A DNA stretch of 64,000 nucleotides, from positions 1-64,000 of the forward strand of contig JBAMJV010007398.1 in the NCBI GenBank assembly GCA_037951105.1, written 5' to 3'. This DNA is from Echinarachnius parma (lineage: Eukaryota > Echinodermata > Echinoidea > Clypeasteroida > Echinarachniidae). Below are positions 1 to 12,599 of this stretch, piece by piece (positions within the stretch are counted from its first letter, which is position 1; each line of letters starts with the position of its first letter). A program made the translations under genes and the position numbers. The notes below the pieces were generated by a model. The model was given only the letters and a program-made list of their open reading frames with translations, was not told where the DNA came from and searched no databases.

Positions 1-808
1 TGAATTATATTTTCCACAAAGGTTGCTTCCTATAATGCTTGATCTGTAATGGATTTGGATGAAATCGCTTGAATTATTCTTGATTGAAGGCAACACAAAT
101 ATTCTGATTATTCTGAGGAACATCAAAGCGAGTTCAATGGATTACTGCGGTGGATTGGTTTAGGTATTTGCCTTTCAACAGTTGGTCATTGGGTCGATAC
201 ACATCTAAAGTAAAGGTCCTTTGACTACTTTATGGTGAAGTATTTGGAGATGAATGACTTTAATAGTATGAATGATCTGCATCATTCATACATCACTTCA
301 TGAAAAGAAAATATGAAGTGATTCATATCAATACTATTATTATTAACTATTTGATGTTTATATATATCATATTTAAAAAATAAATATGATATTTGTGTGT
401 ATGGCCTTGTGGAGTTTCTATGTATGAATTAGGCCAAGTCAACATTGACACACGTACATGTATACGATATATACATGTGCATGATATTGGACCATCCAGT
501 CAAATCAGTCAATAAAATATTCCCAAGAAAATATGGGTCATGGTGTTCTAATTTACAGGGTACTGTCTAGAAGCTGTCTGATATAGTTTTGAAGGATCGT
601 TTGGGTTGAAAGACTAATGAATAGAGCGATAAAATTCACCTCCAAATGTGCAGGAGAAAGTAATAATTCTATCCGAGTCTTTCTGGTAAAATGCTCTGTA
701 TGAAAAGGTGCAGGAATGATGAAAGTGGGGAACGGTCAATTTTCAAATCTAGCCTGATCAATGACCGCATGCCCAATCATGCCAAATCGTAGCCCCACTA
801 CCGGCAGA

Positions 809-1540
809 TCAAATGTGAGGTTCATTATTCTCCAGTACGTAAAGCTCAGTTAGCGGATTTTACTTTTGTTTACCAATTCATTTTGTAAAGCCTCTTTACT
901 AGTAGATCAAATGTGAGATTCATAATTCACAAGGTAGTAAAGCTCTGTTCGATCAGCACACGTTAGCTGATTTTACTTTTGTTTAAACAAATTCATTTAA
1001 AGCTCCGGCTTTACTTTACTAGCAGATCAAATGTGTAGTTCGTAACTCTCCACTCCAGTAGGTGCCTGTAAAGCTCAGTGTAAATGGCACATGCTGAATT
1101 AACTTTTGTTTATCCAATTTAAAATCTTCTATAATTCTCTTTATATATTTCATTGGTCTCACTCTGATATATCTGGTGTGAAAGCATGCATGTTTCTGAG
1201 CTGAGCTGGGGACTTGGACAATCTATTCCTTTCTAACAGTTGACATAAAATACAGCACACTTTAGCTGATTTGACTTTTGTTTAACGATGAGTTTATAAA
1301 AGCCCTTTACCATTAGATAAAATGTTTGGTTCGTAACACTCCAGTAGGTGCATGTAAAGCTCGTGTGAACGGCACATGCTGAATTAACTTTTGTTTATCC
1401 AATTTAACACCTTCAAGAATAACTCTATATTTCATTGGTGTCATTCTGATTAACCTCGGTGTGAAAGCAGCATGTGTTAGTCTGAGCCAAAACTGGGGAC
1501 TCGGGATCAATCTTTATTCCTCCCTACAGTACAGTTTACA
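809..1540. repeat. Degenerate tandem repeat, AGATCAAATGTG units
   Basis: AGATCAAATGTG-type starts recur near 808, 903, 1022 and 1315, each followed by a form of GTAAAGCTC and then ACTTTTGTTTA. The units at about 1020 and 1313 are the longest match (period about 295). The short frame at 1313-1510 on the minus strand lies inside and is not taken as a gene. Confidence 0.5.
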
Positions 1541-2990
1541 TACAATACAAACACATGTATGCACTGAAAGCCTGGTAAGCGAGGGAGCTGTATTCATGTA
1601 CAGGCCGGGTATATTATAGCGAGTGTTTACAGTATACGGTATCTCCATGCTGCCTGTGCCTGATACAGTGTATATGTACCGTATGTACACATTAGCAAGC
1701 TAGGGTAGTACTAGTAGTAGCACTAGCGGCTAGGATAGCAATAAGTGTTCGGCAGCTACAGCTGTGTGGCCCACCCCTAGTGCCTAGTGGGTAATAGTAA
1801 TAGCATAGCCAGGGAGGATAGGATAGGAAGTGGGGTTTAGTCACCGATCTGCTGCCCTGAATGTACAGCCCAGGCATGGCGGAGGGAGGGATCATACAGG
1901 GCTGCTTTGTTTATTGTACATCTATAGCCTGAGTATTTACTAAGTACTGTCTGTATGGCATGGCAAGTGCATGTGCATGTATCTTATCATTGTGTACACC
2001 ACTTCATATATGTATTTACGTAGTAGGAGTAATACCCCTCCTTAATTAGTCTTGATTCAAGTCTGATAAAACTGGAAATTGTATGTCAATTATGACCATA
2101 GTTATTACAATTATTACAATAATGACTACACAGGTGTAATCTTTGGAAGGCCCCGTTACTCATAAATAATTTCTGAAATATTATTATAATATTTGTAATG
2201 TCATCAAGTTCAACATGCATGAAACATTCAACGTTTACCTAAAAGACAGTACTTATTCTATTTTCAAGGAAAAATAAGTATGTCAGAATGACGCTTGAAA
2301 AGCATTACAAAACCAATCCATACATTTTACATGTTATTTTTATTAGTAAATTGTACAATCTCATCACAGCTGACTGATGTTCCATATCATTCAAAAATAG
2401 CTGTGACTAGCAAGTAGCATAAGTCTTGCATGTAGGCTAACTAGAAATGGTGTCTATGGAACAAAACTTAATCACCAATAGTTAAACTAATTGTAAACGA
2501 ATTACAAACAAAATAAAATAATGAACAACACAAACAAATGCAATCACTTGCCACAATACTAGACTAAGATATTAGAGATAAAAACAAAAAATACAAATCA
2601 TATACACTTGAAAGAGACTAGACCTATATAAGTTGTATCTGATGTTTTGGAAGCATGTACAACCAGACGAGAGGAATTTGGCCTTTATGCACTTACCCCT
2701 AATAAAAGGCCAGAATGTGTAACTGAGAGCCAATTTGTTTATTAGCTTTTCAGCAATATACCATTTGACTCATAAATCACCGCTTTTCCATCAGCTGTAC
2801 AGACTTGATATTTCTATTGCCTGCTACACTGATTCTCAAATAAACTTTAAGAAGGGATACTGTATTTGAAATGATTGATTGTGAGTTATTGTATGTATTC
2901 CCTGCTGCTGGGTGTGACTGGTTTGATCTATTTATGTGTAGTTGTAAGCATCACATGATACAGACACACATGGGTTAGTTTGACAAATTT
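1541..2990. other. No gene seen
   Basis: AT-rich sequence with scattered TACATGTA-type words and a small ACTAGTAGTAGC patch near 1710. No open frame with splice signals and no clear repeat. Confidence 0.5.
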
Positions 2991-3009
2991 CCTTTTTTGA
3001 AGATAGGAT

Positions 3010-3360
3010 GGTTCAGATTTGTAAATTAGACGAGTTGACATCTTGTGAATGCCTTGCACACAGTACAAAATACATTTGTTACATTTGTATGTAGTGGGCA
3101 CAAGTTCCGAATGTTTGGAGCGCCCTCTACTTCCCCATGTATCTAAATATGTTACAGAATTGATGGGAAGCGAAACTACTCCCCGAGTCTTTTCAATTCT
3201 TATTCAATTCTTATAATTACCTCCCATGACCAGATGCATGATATAATATCTAGTATGAAAGCAGAATTGATGATACATCACATGGTTGATTTTTAAAGAT
3301 GGTTTGGATGTGTAAATCAGACAAGGTGCCATCTTGTGAATGCCTTGCACACAGTGAAAA
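3010..3360. repeat. Two copies of a dispersed repeat (ATCTTGTGAATGCCTTGC)
   Basis: Copies at 3010-3072 and 3296-3360 share a core of ATCTTGTGAATGCCTTGCAC followed by ACAGT. Further copies are at about 14507-14600 and 38035-38115. No end structure was found, so the class is unknown. Confidence 0.5.
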
Positions 3361-3473
3361 ATGACACTACACAATAATCCTTTTCTGTCATTGTCACTTT
3401 GAAATCTGATTACCCGATCAGGCTACTAAAATATGACTTTTACAAATGTTTTGCTCTCCAAATATACAGTTTA

Positions 3474-3701
3474 TAGCCCGGTCACATATCAACGGATTGC
3501 GCAAACGTATGTCAAACGGAGAGCTAAATTTTTCATCCGTTCTATGCGTTTCTTGTCCATTCCTTGTCCGGTGATGTACGTTGTTCTATGTTTTGTACAT
3601 GAAGCAATGGAGACGACTTTCATCACCGGATAATTTAATTTCGCAAATTGTCTATTCGTTGGGCATACGTTTCCGCTATCCGTTGATATCTGACCGGGCC
3701 A
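3474..3701. mobile_element. MITE, PIF/Harbinger-like, TTA target repeat
   Basis: The 228-bp element starts TAGCCCGGTCACATATCAAC and ends with the near-perfect inverse, TGACCGGGCCA. The inverted match continues inward for about 37 bases with few mismatches. It is flanked by TTA on both sides (3471-3473, 3702-3704). A TTA target repeat is typical of PIF/Harbinger elements. There is no coding capacity. Confidence 0.75.
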
Positions 3702-4027
3702 TTAACTGGACCTAAATTGGGGTATTGGGTCAGGGTTAGTGTTGAGCTAATGACTGTTTAATTTTGCCTTTATTGTCTGTGTGATATTTTGTCATTTCGC
3801 CCTCTGATGAAGATTCTGGTACGATCACAACGGTCGAAAGCTCAGAAAGTGGACTCTAATTCTCATTTTTGCCTTTCATTCTTAGCAAGACATTCTCCAC
3901 ATTACAATTCCAACATCCCATACTATGAGATCGATGCTCCACTGGCCTTTCCATCCTTTGTGCGGATTCCCGAAACAGAGCGTTTTGCATGAATCCCATC
4001 ACTGTCCCCCGAGGGTTCGTACGCAGC

Positions 4028-4600
4028 CACAAAACACTCCGTCAAACCCATACTGTACTGTACTGTATGGAGTGTGTGGTGTCTGCAGAAAGCAATCAAC
4101 GACTAGCACTTAATTAACCCGTTCCCTACTAGATTTTGTAATTACAGTACAGTATAGAGTAAATACATGTATAATACCTACCAGGTTCCTACACAGACAC
4201 TCCGTCAAACCCGTACTGTACTGTACTGTATGGAGTGTGTGGTGTGTGCAGAAAGCAATCAATGGCTGGCGCTTTATTAACCTGTTCCCTACTAGATTTG
4301 GAAATGCCCGTAGAGTAAATGCAGGATCTACCAAATTCCTAAAACAACAGACGCTACGTCAAACCCATACTGCACCGTCTGTACAATTGTAGTGTATGGT
4401 ATGGGCAGAAAGCAATCGACGGCTATTACTTTATTAACCTGTTCCATACTAGATTTTGAAATGCCAATACAGTTAATACAGGACTCACCAGGTTTACGTA
4501 GGGAATCGGTTAACCTGTTCCCTACTAGATTTTGAAATGACATAGAGTAAATACAGGATCCACTAGGTTCCCATATGCAATGGGTTAACAACCCTCCTAC
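4028..4600. repeat. Tandem array of about 165-bp units
   Basis: Three units near 4028, 4205 and 4365, with a partial fourth from about 4500. Each carries GTAnTGTACTGTnTGG-like sequence, AGAAAGCAATC, and AACCTGTTCCCTACTAGATT. The last motif links it to the dispersed GTTCCC/GGGAACC repeat seen at 9369, 42445, 58860 and 62920. Confidence 0.55.
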
Positions 4601-5455
4601 ATCATTTCTGTAGTCATGCAGTTTATGTTACTGTTGCAAATTATGTGTGCTCTATTTAAATTGGGGATCATGGCTAGCAAAAGTAAATATTAATTTGCAC
4701 ATGTAGACTTGAAGGGAAGTGGTTTTTCAATTTCAAAATTATGTTTATAGTTGGGTAAACAAACTTTAATTACTTGTACAGCACTTCTATGGCACCATTA
4801 GTTTAGCAAACTATTCTTACTTATTTATAATAAACCAATAAACCAATACTGCATATCGTAACATTTACGTACAAATTTGAATTCAATAATGTACCAATAT
4901 ATCCTCAAATTGAAGGAGAAAATTACCCATCAAATTGAGGCATGAAAACTATTCATATATTTTCATTTAGAAGTTCTGATGCTCATATACACTCCTACAT
5001 GTGTTACAAATCACACCTGGCAGATACTCATTTCACACTTAGCTCTACATGAACACATGCATGAGCACTTAGATGTGTGAATTGCGTATGAATATCACAG
5101 ACTTAATAATTCAACCATACATACAAATCATTTATGTCGAATCCTGCTCTAGCACCCACCTGCATAATAAAGACCAACTGTCTCTAAATACAACTGCAGG
5201 TGTGAAAATAATATGTGGGACATGCTCAGCTCACATTCTGCTTGTTTGTCATACAAGGAAAATGTGTGAATTTGCTTGTGAGTGACATTCCTTGTACAGA
5301 CATTTATTAGAATTCAGCCGGACAGGTGCAATGAAACGTGCTCTTTTACCTCCTGGAAAGACCGTCTATTATTATTTCTACAGTCAATGCTAGAAAATCT
5401 AGAGATGAACAAAGTTCTATCTTTGCTAGTAGCCCTGCCGACTGCCGGGCAAATA
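4601..5455. other. No gene seen
   Basis: AT-rich, no splice-framed open reading and no convincing repeat. The short frames at 5073-5285 and 5282-5623 show no recognisable protein. The second runs into the element at 5456. Confidence 0.4.
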
Positions 5456-5659
5456 TACTGTAAACGTGGCAATGTTCGCGGTGCATTAATTTTCGCGGAT
5501 TTCGCGCTGAAGTCGGCGTCCGTGAATATTAAAACCCGCGAATATCAATGCACAATTAACAATATGTGTGAACACTTGCTCTATTTAAAAGCTGCGAATG
5601 TGTTTTTGTGTTGCTCAGCGTGAAATATTAATCGTGCAAAAATAACAACGTTTACAGTA
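5456..5659. mobile_element. MITE, TACTGTAAACG termini
   Basis: Left end TACTGTAAACGTGG and right end AACGTTTACAGTA are inverted copies about 204 bp apart. The outermost TA can be read as a TA target repeat around CTGTAAACG...CGTTTACAG. The interior is rich in TTCGCGG/CCGCGAA words, unlike its surroundings. Confidence 0.65.
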
Positions 5660-5679
5660 ATCAAAGATTTGTCCAAAAT

Positions 5680-5830
5680 TGGCTGGCCCAAAACAAAGAA
5701 AAATATCAAAATGTCTGATAAGTTTGGTTGCCTGGTTGTAAATTTGGCATTGGCCCTGGGCCAGTGGGCCAGTGCATATTTTAAATCCCACTATTACAGA
5801 CCAGTAATCTTGACCTCCAAGTACACAGTT
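5680..5830. repeat. Dispersed GGCCAGTGGGCCAGTG repeat
   Basis: Contains TGGCCCTGGGCCAGTGGGCC. Related copies lie at 11120-11230 and about 35980-36090, both with GGCCATAGGCCAGTG. No terminal structure seen. Confidence 0.4.
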
Positions 5831-6140
5831 AGCATTTATTAAAATGAACTGGTTCAATCAGTTTTCTGTTTGTTGTAGAAGATGATGTTGACATACAGAG
5901 TTTAATGTGCCACATGGGGTTTGTTAATGACACTTATGGGTGCTACATTCATACATTCTTGCTCATGTGATTTATAGTATGACTTGGAGGCAGGTACATG
6001 TGTAGACAGCCATAAACATAACATGAGCTGCTTGGTGATTTGATGAACATGCATATATATGAAAACAAATACAATACAATACTGTGTACTTTTACAAATA
6101 GGACAATGTATTTGTGTTAGTTAGAGATCCAAAATGTTAA

Positions 6141-6676
6141 AGGGGTAGTTTAGTTTTGGTAAGGCTGAACTTTAGTAGCCAAAACCTGCACAGTAACATT
6201 ATAAACTAATAGTTATAACTCCACCATGCTCGAAAGGTATACAAAATTACAAACGACTAAGTAAAAAGCCTGTTATCATTCAAAAAGAGCCATTAAAACA
6301 CAAGAGGGCGCTTTTAAAAAGGCATTGGTTTCAACCATTTTACATACAAAATTATGCATGTGATGTTTTATTGATATAATGATTAAATAGCGAGATTATC
6401 AACAACTATTTAAAAAACGCTTTTGAAAATTTTTGAAAAAGTGCAAGCATTTTTTTATTTTTTTCTAAAAATCATCTAATTATTTGGGCCCCAAATAATT
6501 ATAAGATCAGATATATTTATTGATATTTCAGCCGTTTCTGGGTCGATTTTGACCAAATAAAGTTTATTCTGCCATTAAAATTGCATGTTCTCTAAAAATT
6601 CGACACTCAGTTTTTCATTACCTCACAAAAAAATTGTGATGTGCAGCGCCCTCTCTACCAAAACTAAACTACCCCT
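6141..6676. mobile_element. MITE, second TTAA family (AGGGGTAGTTTAG)
   Basis: The inverted repeat is a perfect 21 bases, starting AGGGGTAGTTTAGTTTTGG and ending with its inverse. It is flanked by TTAA at 6137-6140 and 6677-6680. The element is 536 bp with an AT-rich interior and no coding frame. The target suggests a piggyBac-like or other TTAA-specific transposase, which is inference. Confidence 0.8.
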
Positions 6677-6756
6677 TTAAGTGCTTATATCTCTGAGATA
6701 ACATGAAATAACAGAAATATTCATTAGTAATCTATTACCAAGTCTCTTTGTTTTAT

Positions 6757-7887
6757 TCTAGACCAAGTCTATTTTTACATACATTTTTATGTAGGCCCAG
6801 GGGTAAAAATAGCTCTGGTTGACTTGAGGCCAGTAGCATTTTATTTCTGGTCAGCCAAGTCATGGATATTTTGATGGCCTAGATGTTCAAACTAACGATG
6901 ACAAAACATACAATCTTGTGACCTTATAATCAATAAAGTGATGGATCTTTTCAACAAACGATGATGTACAAATGACATTTTATTTTGGGCTTGTTAGTTT
7001 TAATTTAAGGACATCAAGGGAATCATGTTTACTGGACTATCTGGGCCACCATAACAAAAAAAATGTAGGATCGAACAATATCTGAGAGACAAATCAAAAC
7101 AAAACGACTTGAACCTCATTCCTTCATGGCAGGCAGGCAGGCAGCTTTCAGCATGTGTATGCATGTCCCATCATATTAAAGGGACTTAGTAACATTGTCC
7201 AAATCCTCAAAATAAAATTTTTATTCTAGCGGTTCCCTTATACCTTGTTGTATTCGTATTAACAATAAAATCATGGGACCGGTTTCGGTTTTTCAAATTT
7301 CCCTTTCATTACAAAGATATGTATGATTGAAGTATTCAGATAAGAAAAACTCCGGGCGAGTTTTTCTTCCGTGTACAAAGTGAGTGCAGTGAGTTACTGA
7401 ATATCACTTTGCATTTTCACTCATTACTTGGCCATACAATGTCCATTTGACTTGAAATTTTCACACAATACCCTGTGGACATATAAGATAACAACAATAT
7501 ACATTGCATCAACCATTCATCACTTTTTGCACATGTCAACAAAGTTACTAGATCCCTTTAATCATCTTATCATCGTAATGTGTGTACATCCAATTCAATC
7601 CGTGCATGCTCAACCTGCACATTATTTAGTCAGTGTCGTCCATTACGGGATAATGTAATGAAATAATTGCTAATTTAGACTCTGGTGAAGTGACTGCTAC
7701 TTTAGATTGATGTCATAAGCCTGTGAGATAAAGTCATATACATGGCTTGAAGTGGAAGATTATAAGATGTTCTACGACTACATGTATGTGTTGTCAGTGT
7801 TAGTTTGAAAATCTAGGTCATCAAAATATCCATGACTTGGCTGGGCAGAAGTGAAATTTTACTTGCCACGACCACTTGGTCTAGATG
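6757..7887. mobile_element. Long inverted-repeat element, host of a nested MITE
   Basis: Arms at about 6757-6905 and 7791-7887 are inverted copies (both contain GCCAAGTCATGGATATTTTG in one or the other orientation, and TCTAGACCAAGT). The centre contains the TTAA element at 7180-7557, so the outer pair is older or the inner copy landed inside it. Confidence 0.55.
7180..7557 (+). mobile_element. MITE, main TTAA family, copy a
   Basis: Starts AGGGACTTAGTAACATTGTC and ends ACAAAGTTACTAGATCCCT. TTAA lies at 7176-7179 and 7558-7561. The length is 378 bp. It is very close to the copy at 10620 (few differences over the full length), so these two are the youngest pair. The plus frame at 7428-7658 is a by-product of this repeat. 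Confidence 0.85.
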
Positions 7888-7905
7888 TACATGTGTGTAT
7901 GTGTA

Positions 7906-8870
7906 TATCAAATCAATAAAACAATCTTGGTTAAAAAAATACTAACCAATATTTCTGCTATTTATGTTGCTCTTGTCACTTTTGGATCTATAACTTGCGT
8001 ACATACGTAAATGTATATTATCCTTTTCATATTGACTTTTATTGGTATGACAGTTATGAAATACTGATATAAATCTCCTTGGGAGAAATAAAGGTGAAGT
8101 ACCATTCATATTGAACTCAATTCACCAGAGAAATTTGCTCGTCCTGGGCTCCGCTGCAGAAAGATATACAATGGATTGTATTGACAACCATTTGAAGCAT
8201 TGCTTTACATGTAATGTGCATATAATCTGCAGAGTTACTGCAAACATTACAGTTATTAGAAATAGCTACATTATACACAAAATCCACAAATTACTTCGTC
8301 ATTCCAGGGCAATTTACAATTTGTCAACAAATATTTGCAGAAATGAGAAACCTTTCTCTTTCTTCCAAAGACATTTTTTGAGCTATGAATAGATACTTGT
8401 GTTGTTGATTTTGACACCAACGTTTCAATATGTTTGGAATTTCTGCTGTGGAAGTGAAAGTTTGAGCAGTTTCATGTCGCGTGTCGGGAAGGGCTGAGTT
8501 TTAATGAAAGCTTCCTTTTAGGAACGTGTGTTTGACGGTGTTCCCAATACCGCACACAAAACCAGAATGTGTACCGGCTTATGGCACAGCGGCAGTCAAA
8601 CTTGGCAACGCTGTACTTGGCAATGTATATATTATATGTATGCCATAGTTTCATAAATTGTCATTTTAGGCCGGCAAATTTGGCTTACCTACCAGAGGCA
8701 GCTCACCGCTATAAAGGAATCTGTGACCTACTTTAATCTAGAGTTACGGGCTAACCCATTTGTGATATAAATCGGACGTAAGCCGTGGTTATTCCAAGAT
8801 ACGATTAAAATGAAGGAGTGGTCTTTAGCGAACTACCTGTTTCATATTTTACAGTTTGCCTCTGATTCAG
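7906..8870. other. No gene seen
   Basis: The open frames 8111-8392 and 8472-8654 have no recognisable domain, splice support or codon bias. No repeat structure was noticed. Confidence 0.4.
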
Positions 8871-8877
8871 TGAAAAA

Positions 8878-9090
8878 AATACATGGGGGCTCAGGGCGAA
8901 TTTGCCCCCGAAATGCCAAAAAGAGCCCCTTAAAAAGCATAAAAGAGCCCCCATAAATTTGCATAGAGTTCAATGCAAAACAAATTTTAGAGTGCCATTT
9001 TCATGCAGGCAAGCTTCAAAAGTAGCCCCTGAAAAATAAATATTAATTTTTTCCCTGGCTTGGATCAAAGGCTCTGGGGCTTCTTTGTTT
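8878..9090. repeat. GCCCC-rich dispersed repeat, copy 1
   Basis: Contains ATGGGGGCTCAGGGCGAATT, AAAGAGCCCC, then AGCCCCCATAAATTTG and AGTAGCCCCTGAAAA. Relatives are at 22790-22993, 26540-26700, 37510-37680, 39250-39325, 39930-40105, 42225-42365, 48680-48790 and 49140-49325, in both orientations. Confidence 0.7.
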
Positions 9091-9368
9091 GAAAAAAATA
9101 ATTATAACTATTAAATCAGATTATCCTCTAAAACAGAGCCCATATATAAACAATTAGATGTATTTAGAGCCTGAGGTTTCAAACTTGGCAGATTTGTGGT
9201 AATACTACTAATAGGCAAGTTGAAATATAAATATATATATTTATTTATAGTATCACTATCTATAGATGTCATCTCAGATACACTAACAATGGAAGTGAAA
9301 AGTGAAAACATTCTAGTATCATGATCAGGGAGTGTCAGGCTAAAAATTATGTTATGGTATTGAATATT

Positions 9369-9442
9369 AACCCCTTGATTACGGGAACCGGGTGGGTTGT
9401 GTACAAAGTCAATGGGGATTTCAGAAACTTGTAGGGAACGGT
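9369..9442. repeat. Dispersed GGGAACCGGGTGGGTTG repeat
   Basis: Reads CCCCTTGATTACGGGAACC, then GTACAAAGTCAATGGGGATT and CAGAAACTTGTAGGGAAC. Copies are at 42445-42520, 58175-58205, 58860-58935 and 62920-63045. It matches the end motif of the 4.0-4.6 kb array. Confidence 0.6.
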
Positions 9443-9639
9443 ATAATATTCATGGTTTCCCGATATGCTGTTATTGTTGTTGCTTTTGATTATGGCGGTC
9501 AGATTTGAAAGACTATTGTTGCCAAATTCTTTATTACTTATTTCTAAGGTAGTAGTAATTTATTATTAAAGTAAAAGCCCATTTTGTATTATTTTGTATG
9601 CAATAAATACTACCACTCCCACAAAATGATCCTAAGATT

Positions 9640-10610
9640 ATTACATGTAGTTGCCCAAGTAATTGGAGATGAAATTGTGCATGAAGCACTGAATACACAT
9701 GTAAATTATGACCCCAGGGAAAAGCAAATAGTTGAAGCTGAGGACATGAGAGGTCAAAGGGTCAGCAAGGTCGCCGAGGAGTTGATTGTGGCTGGGCATA
9801 TTGTTGTTCAATTGGCGTGCCTGAGTTACACTGTGTAGATGTACAAAAACCATTAAATATGGCGTAATTGAGATCCAATACTACTCAAGTCCAAGACTTT
9901 GGAAGTGTAATTGTGTATGAAGTCTGTAAATTCTAACCCCAGGGTAAATTTTAGTACACGACAGGTCATAAGGTCACCAAGGTGGAGGGGGTGATTGAGT
10001 CTAGCTAGGCATATCCCTCAAATCAATTGGTGTGCTGTGCTACACTGACATTGAACCAAACCCTAACTTCCTAAGGTATCACGACAATGGGCCACTTGAG
10101 ACAGGTGCCCTCTACAGAATTGGGATCACTATAGTATTAGAGGCCAGTCAATTATAAGAAGGTTGGCTGCTATAAACAGGTGACCACTAAAGATACAGTA
10201 GGTTTGACTTAAGTTTATTATTAAATGTGACATCGTGATCAATTTGATTAATTAGTATTGCATGCAGTCTATTAATTATTACTACAGCCAGGGGCAAGCA
10301 AAACTAGTCAGTATTAGTTCAGTACAAACAAGGTCAAAGAGGTTGGGAAGGAGGTGGTTATGTTGGAATATTTTCATGATTAAATGCAGCATACTATTTC
10401 ATGATATTATTTAATGTGCCATCACTAACATTCAGTATTACTCAATGTGCCATCACTAACATTCAGTATTACTCAAGTCCAAGAATGTTTTATTGTGTAT
10501 GAAGTGTGTAAATTATGACCAGAGGGGAAAATAATAATAATAGTAATAATAATAATAAGTTGAGTACGTGTCGGGTCTTTGAGGTCAACATGGAGATGTT
10601 TGTTGGCATG
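9640..10610. repeat. Three degenerate direct copies, GACCCCAGGG/AGGTCA unit
   Basis: Units near 9655, 9895 and 10460 each contain TGTGNATGAAG, a GTAAATTATGACC-like stretch, and GGTCA words. The first unit gives the open frame at 9584-9838, which I do not regard as a gene because the other copies do not preserve it. Confidence 0.5.
10090..10212 (-). mobile_element. Fragment of the TA-flanked CAGTCAAACCTG element
   Basis: Contains GGTTGGCTGCTATAAACAGG and ends near AGGTTTGACTT, matching the reverse strand of the intact copies at 14297 and 55735. Confidence 0.55.
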
Positions 10611-10619
10611 TATTGTTAA

Positions 10620-10998
10620 AGGGACTTAGTAACATTGTCCAAATCCTCAAAATAAAATTTTAATTCTAGCGGTTCCCTCATACCTTGTTGTATTCGTATT
10701 ACCAATAAAATCATGGGACAGGTTTCAGTTTTTCAAATTTCCCTTTCGTTACAAAGATATGTATGATTGAAGTATTCAGATAAGAAAAACTCCGGGCGAG
10801 TTTTTCTTATCGTGTACAAAGTGAGTGCAGTGAGTTACTGAATATCACTTTACATTTTCGCTCATTACTTGGCCATACAAAGTCCATTTGACTTGAAATT
10901 TTCACACAATACCCTGTGGACATATGAGATAACAACAATATACATTGCATCAACCATTCATCACCTTTTGCACATGTCAACAAAGTTACTAGATCCCT
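10620..10998 (+). mobile_element. MITE, main TTAA family, copy b
   Basis: 379 bp, same ends as copy a, TTAA at 10616-10619 and 10999-11002. Near-identical to the copy at 7180. The open frame 10869-11105 is part of it. Confidence 0.85.
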
Positions 10999-11454
10999 TT
11001 AAATTGGTAGACATGCTGAATTATATTGGCATATCAATGCTGGAAATTAACCCTTCTTATTGTCATACTGTTCGGCAAGTAAAATGTATATTTCTTAATT
11101 TGTAGCAGTCCCAAACCTGTATTTATGGTTGTCCAATAGGACAAACTTTAAAATCTTGAAGCTAATTTTAGTGGCCATAGGCCAGTGGGTCAGTGTAATT
11201 GTTTAGTCCTTGGTATACAGTTGTTGTACATGTTGGACTTCAATTTCAATCTTACACATTTTTGCAAGTTACATGCATGTACATGCAACCTTATTTATTT
11301 TTCCAATAGGTGAAGTGCATGTAATATGCAGACAACTTAAAATACAGGAAGGAAATCAGGGATATACATAAACATGTAATCTCCTTGGCCATGAATTTAT
11401 AAACATAGATTGTATAAAGAGAACCTCAGGACTACATGACATTGATCTGACATC

Positions 11455-12590
11455 TGAGGATGGCATACATGTACAAACATGTGGAGAGTCTGGATGGCAT
11501 CTTTGTTGAACATTTGAAGCAACTTTATACTTCAGACACTGACATTTCCTTGCATACATTACATACATGTAGTCAGGGCACTTGCACTGGCACTGCACTT
11601 GCACTGGCCCTATTGCCCGGGGAAAGTACAAATTTGTTTTGGGCAAGTAAAATATCATAAATGCCCTAGTTTGGTTGCCCAATTGGGCAACTAAATTATT
11701 TGTCAACTATGAGAGAATAATGGAATTCCTTATGACTCTAAAGGTTTAAATCTTCTCTAGAAGTAAGCGGGCAAGTGAACTTTCTGTTCGGGCAAGTAAA
11801 ATTTGAAAAGTTATGATTTTACTTGCCCGAACGGGCAACTCAGGAAAAAAAGTTAGTGCTCGATGTTGGCATAATGGGAATGAGAAAGCAAGAGAGCCTC
11901 TACCTGAATTTTATGTTGGAGGATATGTCAGGTGTAAAGATGGCTTCTTGATTTGACAAAACGCTTTTCACTGTATGACGTTCAGAATTCAGACACTGAA
12001 ATGTCCTTGCAAACATTGCATAGTCATGTTTAATGTACATATATTTTTTAGGCAAGTGTGACCGAGAGGGCAAGAGAGAGAGTCTCATATCTGAATTTGA
12101 TCTTGGAAGATAGTGCGCAAACATGTAAAGGAGTGTAGAGAGTGTGGATAGCATCTCGGTTTAATAATGAAACACATTTCATTGTATGATGTTCAAACTT
12201 CAGACCCTGAAATCCCCTTGCAAATATTGTGTAGTCATGTTTAATGTACATTTTCAGGCAGGTGTGAATGTGACGTCAAGAGACAAGTCGAGAGCATCTG
12301 CCTGCATTTCATGTGGGAGGATGGTGTACAAACATGTCAAGAGTTTAGATGGAATCTTGGTTTGATAAAACACATTGACTACGGTCTATACAATGTGCAG
12401 ACAGTACACGTTTCTTAGTTATTCAATTATGTAGTTGAGTATATCTTTATATGCATGTGTGAATGAGATGGCAAGAGACGTGAGAGCCTTCTAGTTCTAC
12501 CTGGATTAGATGTTGGAGGGTGTACAACCAGAGAGCTGGTATGGTATAAAACATGTACAGAGAGTGTAGATAGTGTGGATGGCCTCTTGG
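11455..12590. repeat. Tandem array of about 200-bp units
   Basis: GTTGGAGGAT-like starts occur at about 11455, 11913, 12100, 12310 and 12510. Each is followed by ACAAACATGT, TCTTGRTTTGA and a CAGACACTGAAATNTCCTTG stretch. The first two units are separated by a GGGCAAGTAAAATTT-type repeat at about 11583-11850. Confidence 0.6.
11636..11850. repeat. CTTGCCCGAACGGGCAA inverted repeat block
   Basis: GGGCAAGTAAAAT occurs in direct copies at about 11641 and 11792, and the inverse ATTTTACTTGCCCGAACGGG at about 11815. The last pair is a hairpin-capable block. Confidence 0.5.
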
Positions 12591-12599
12591 GTGGCATGC

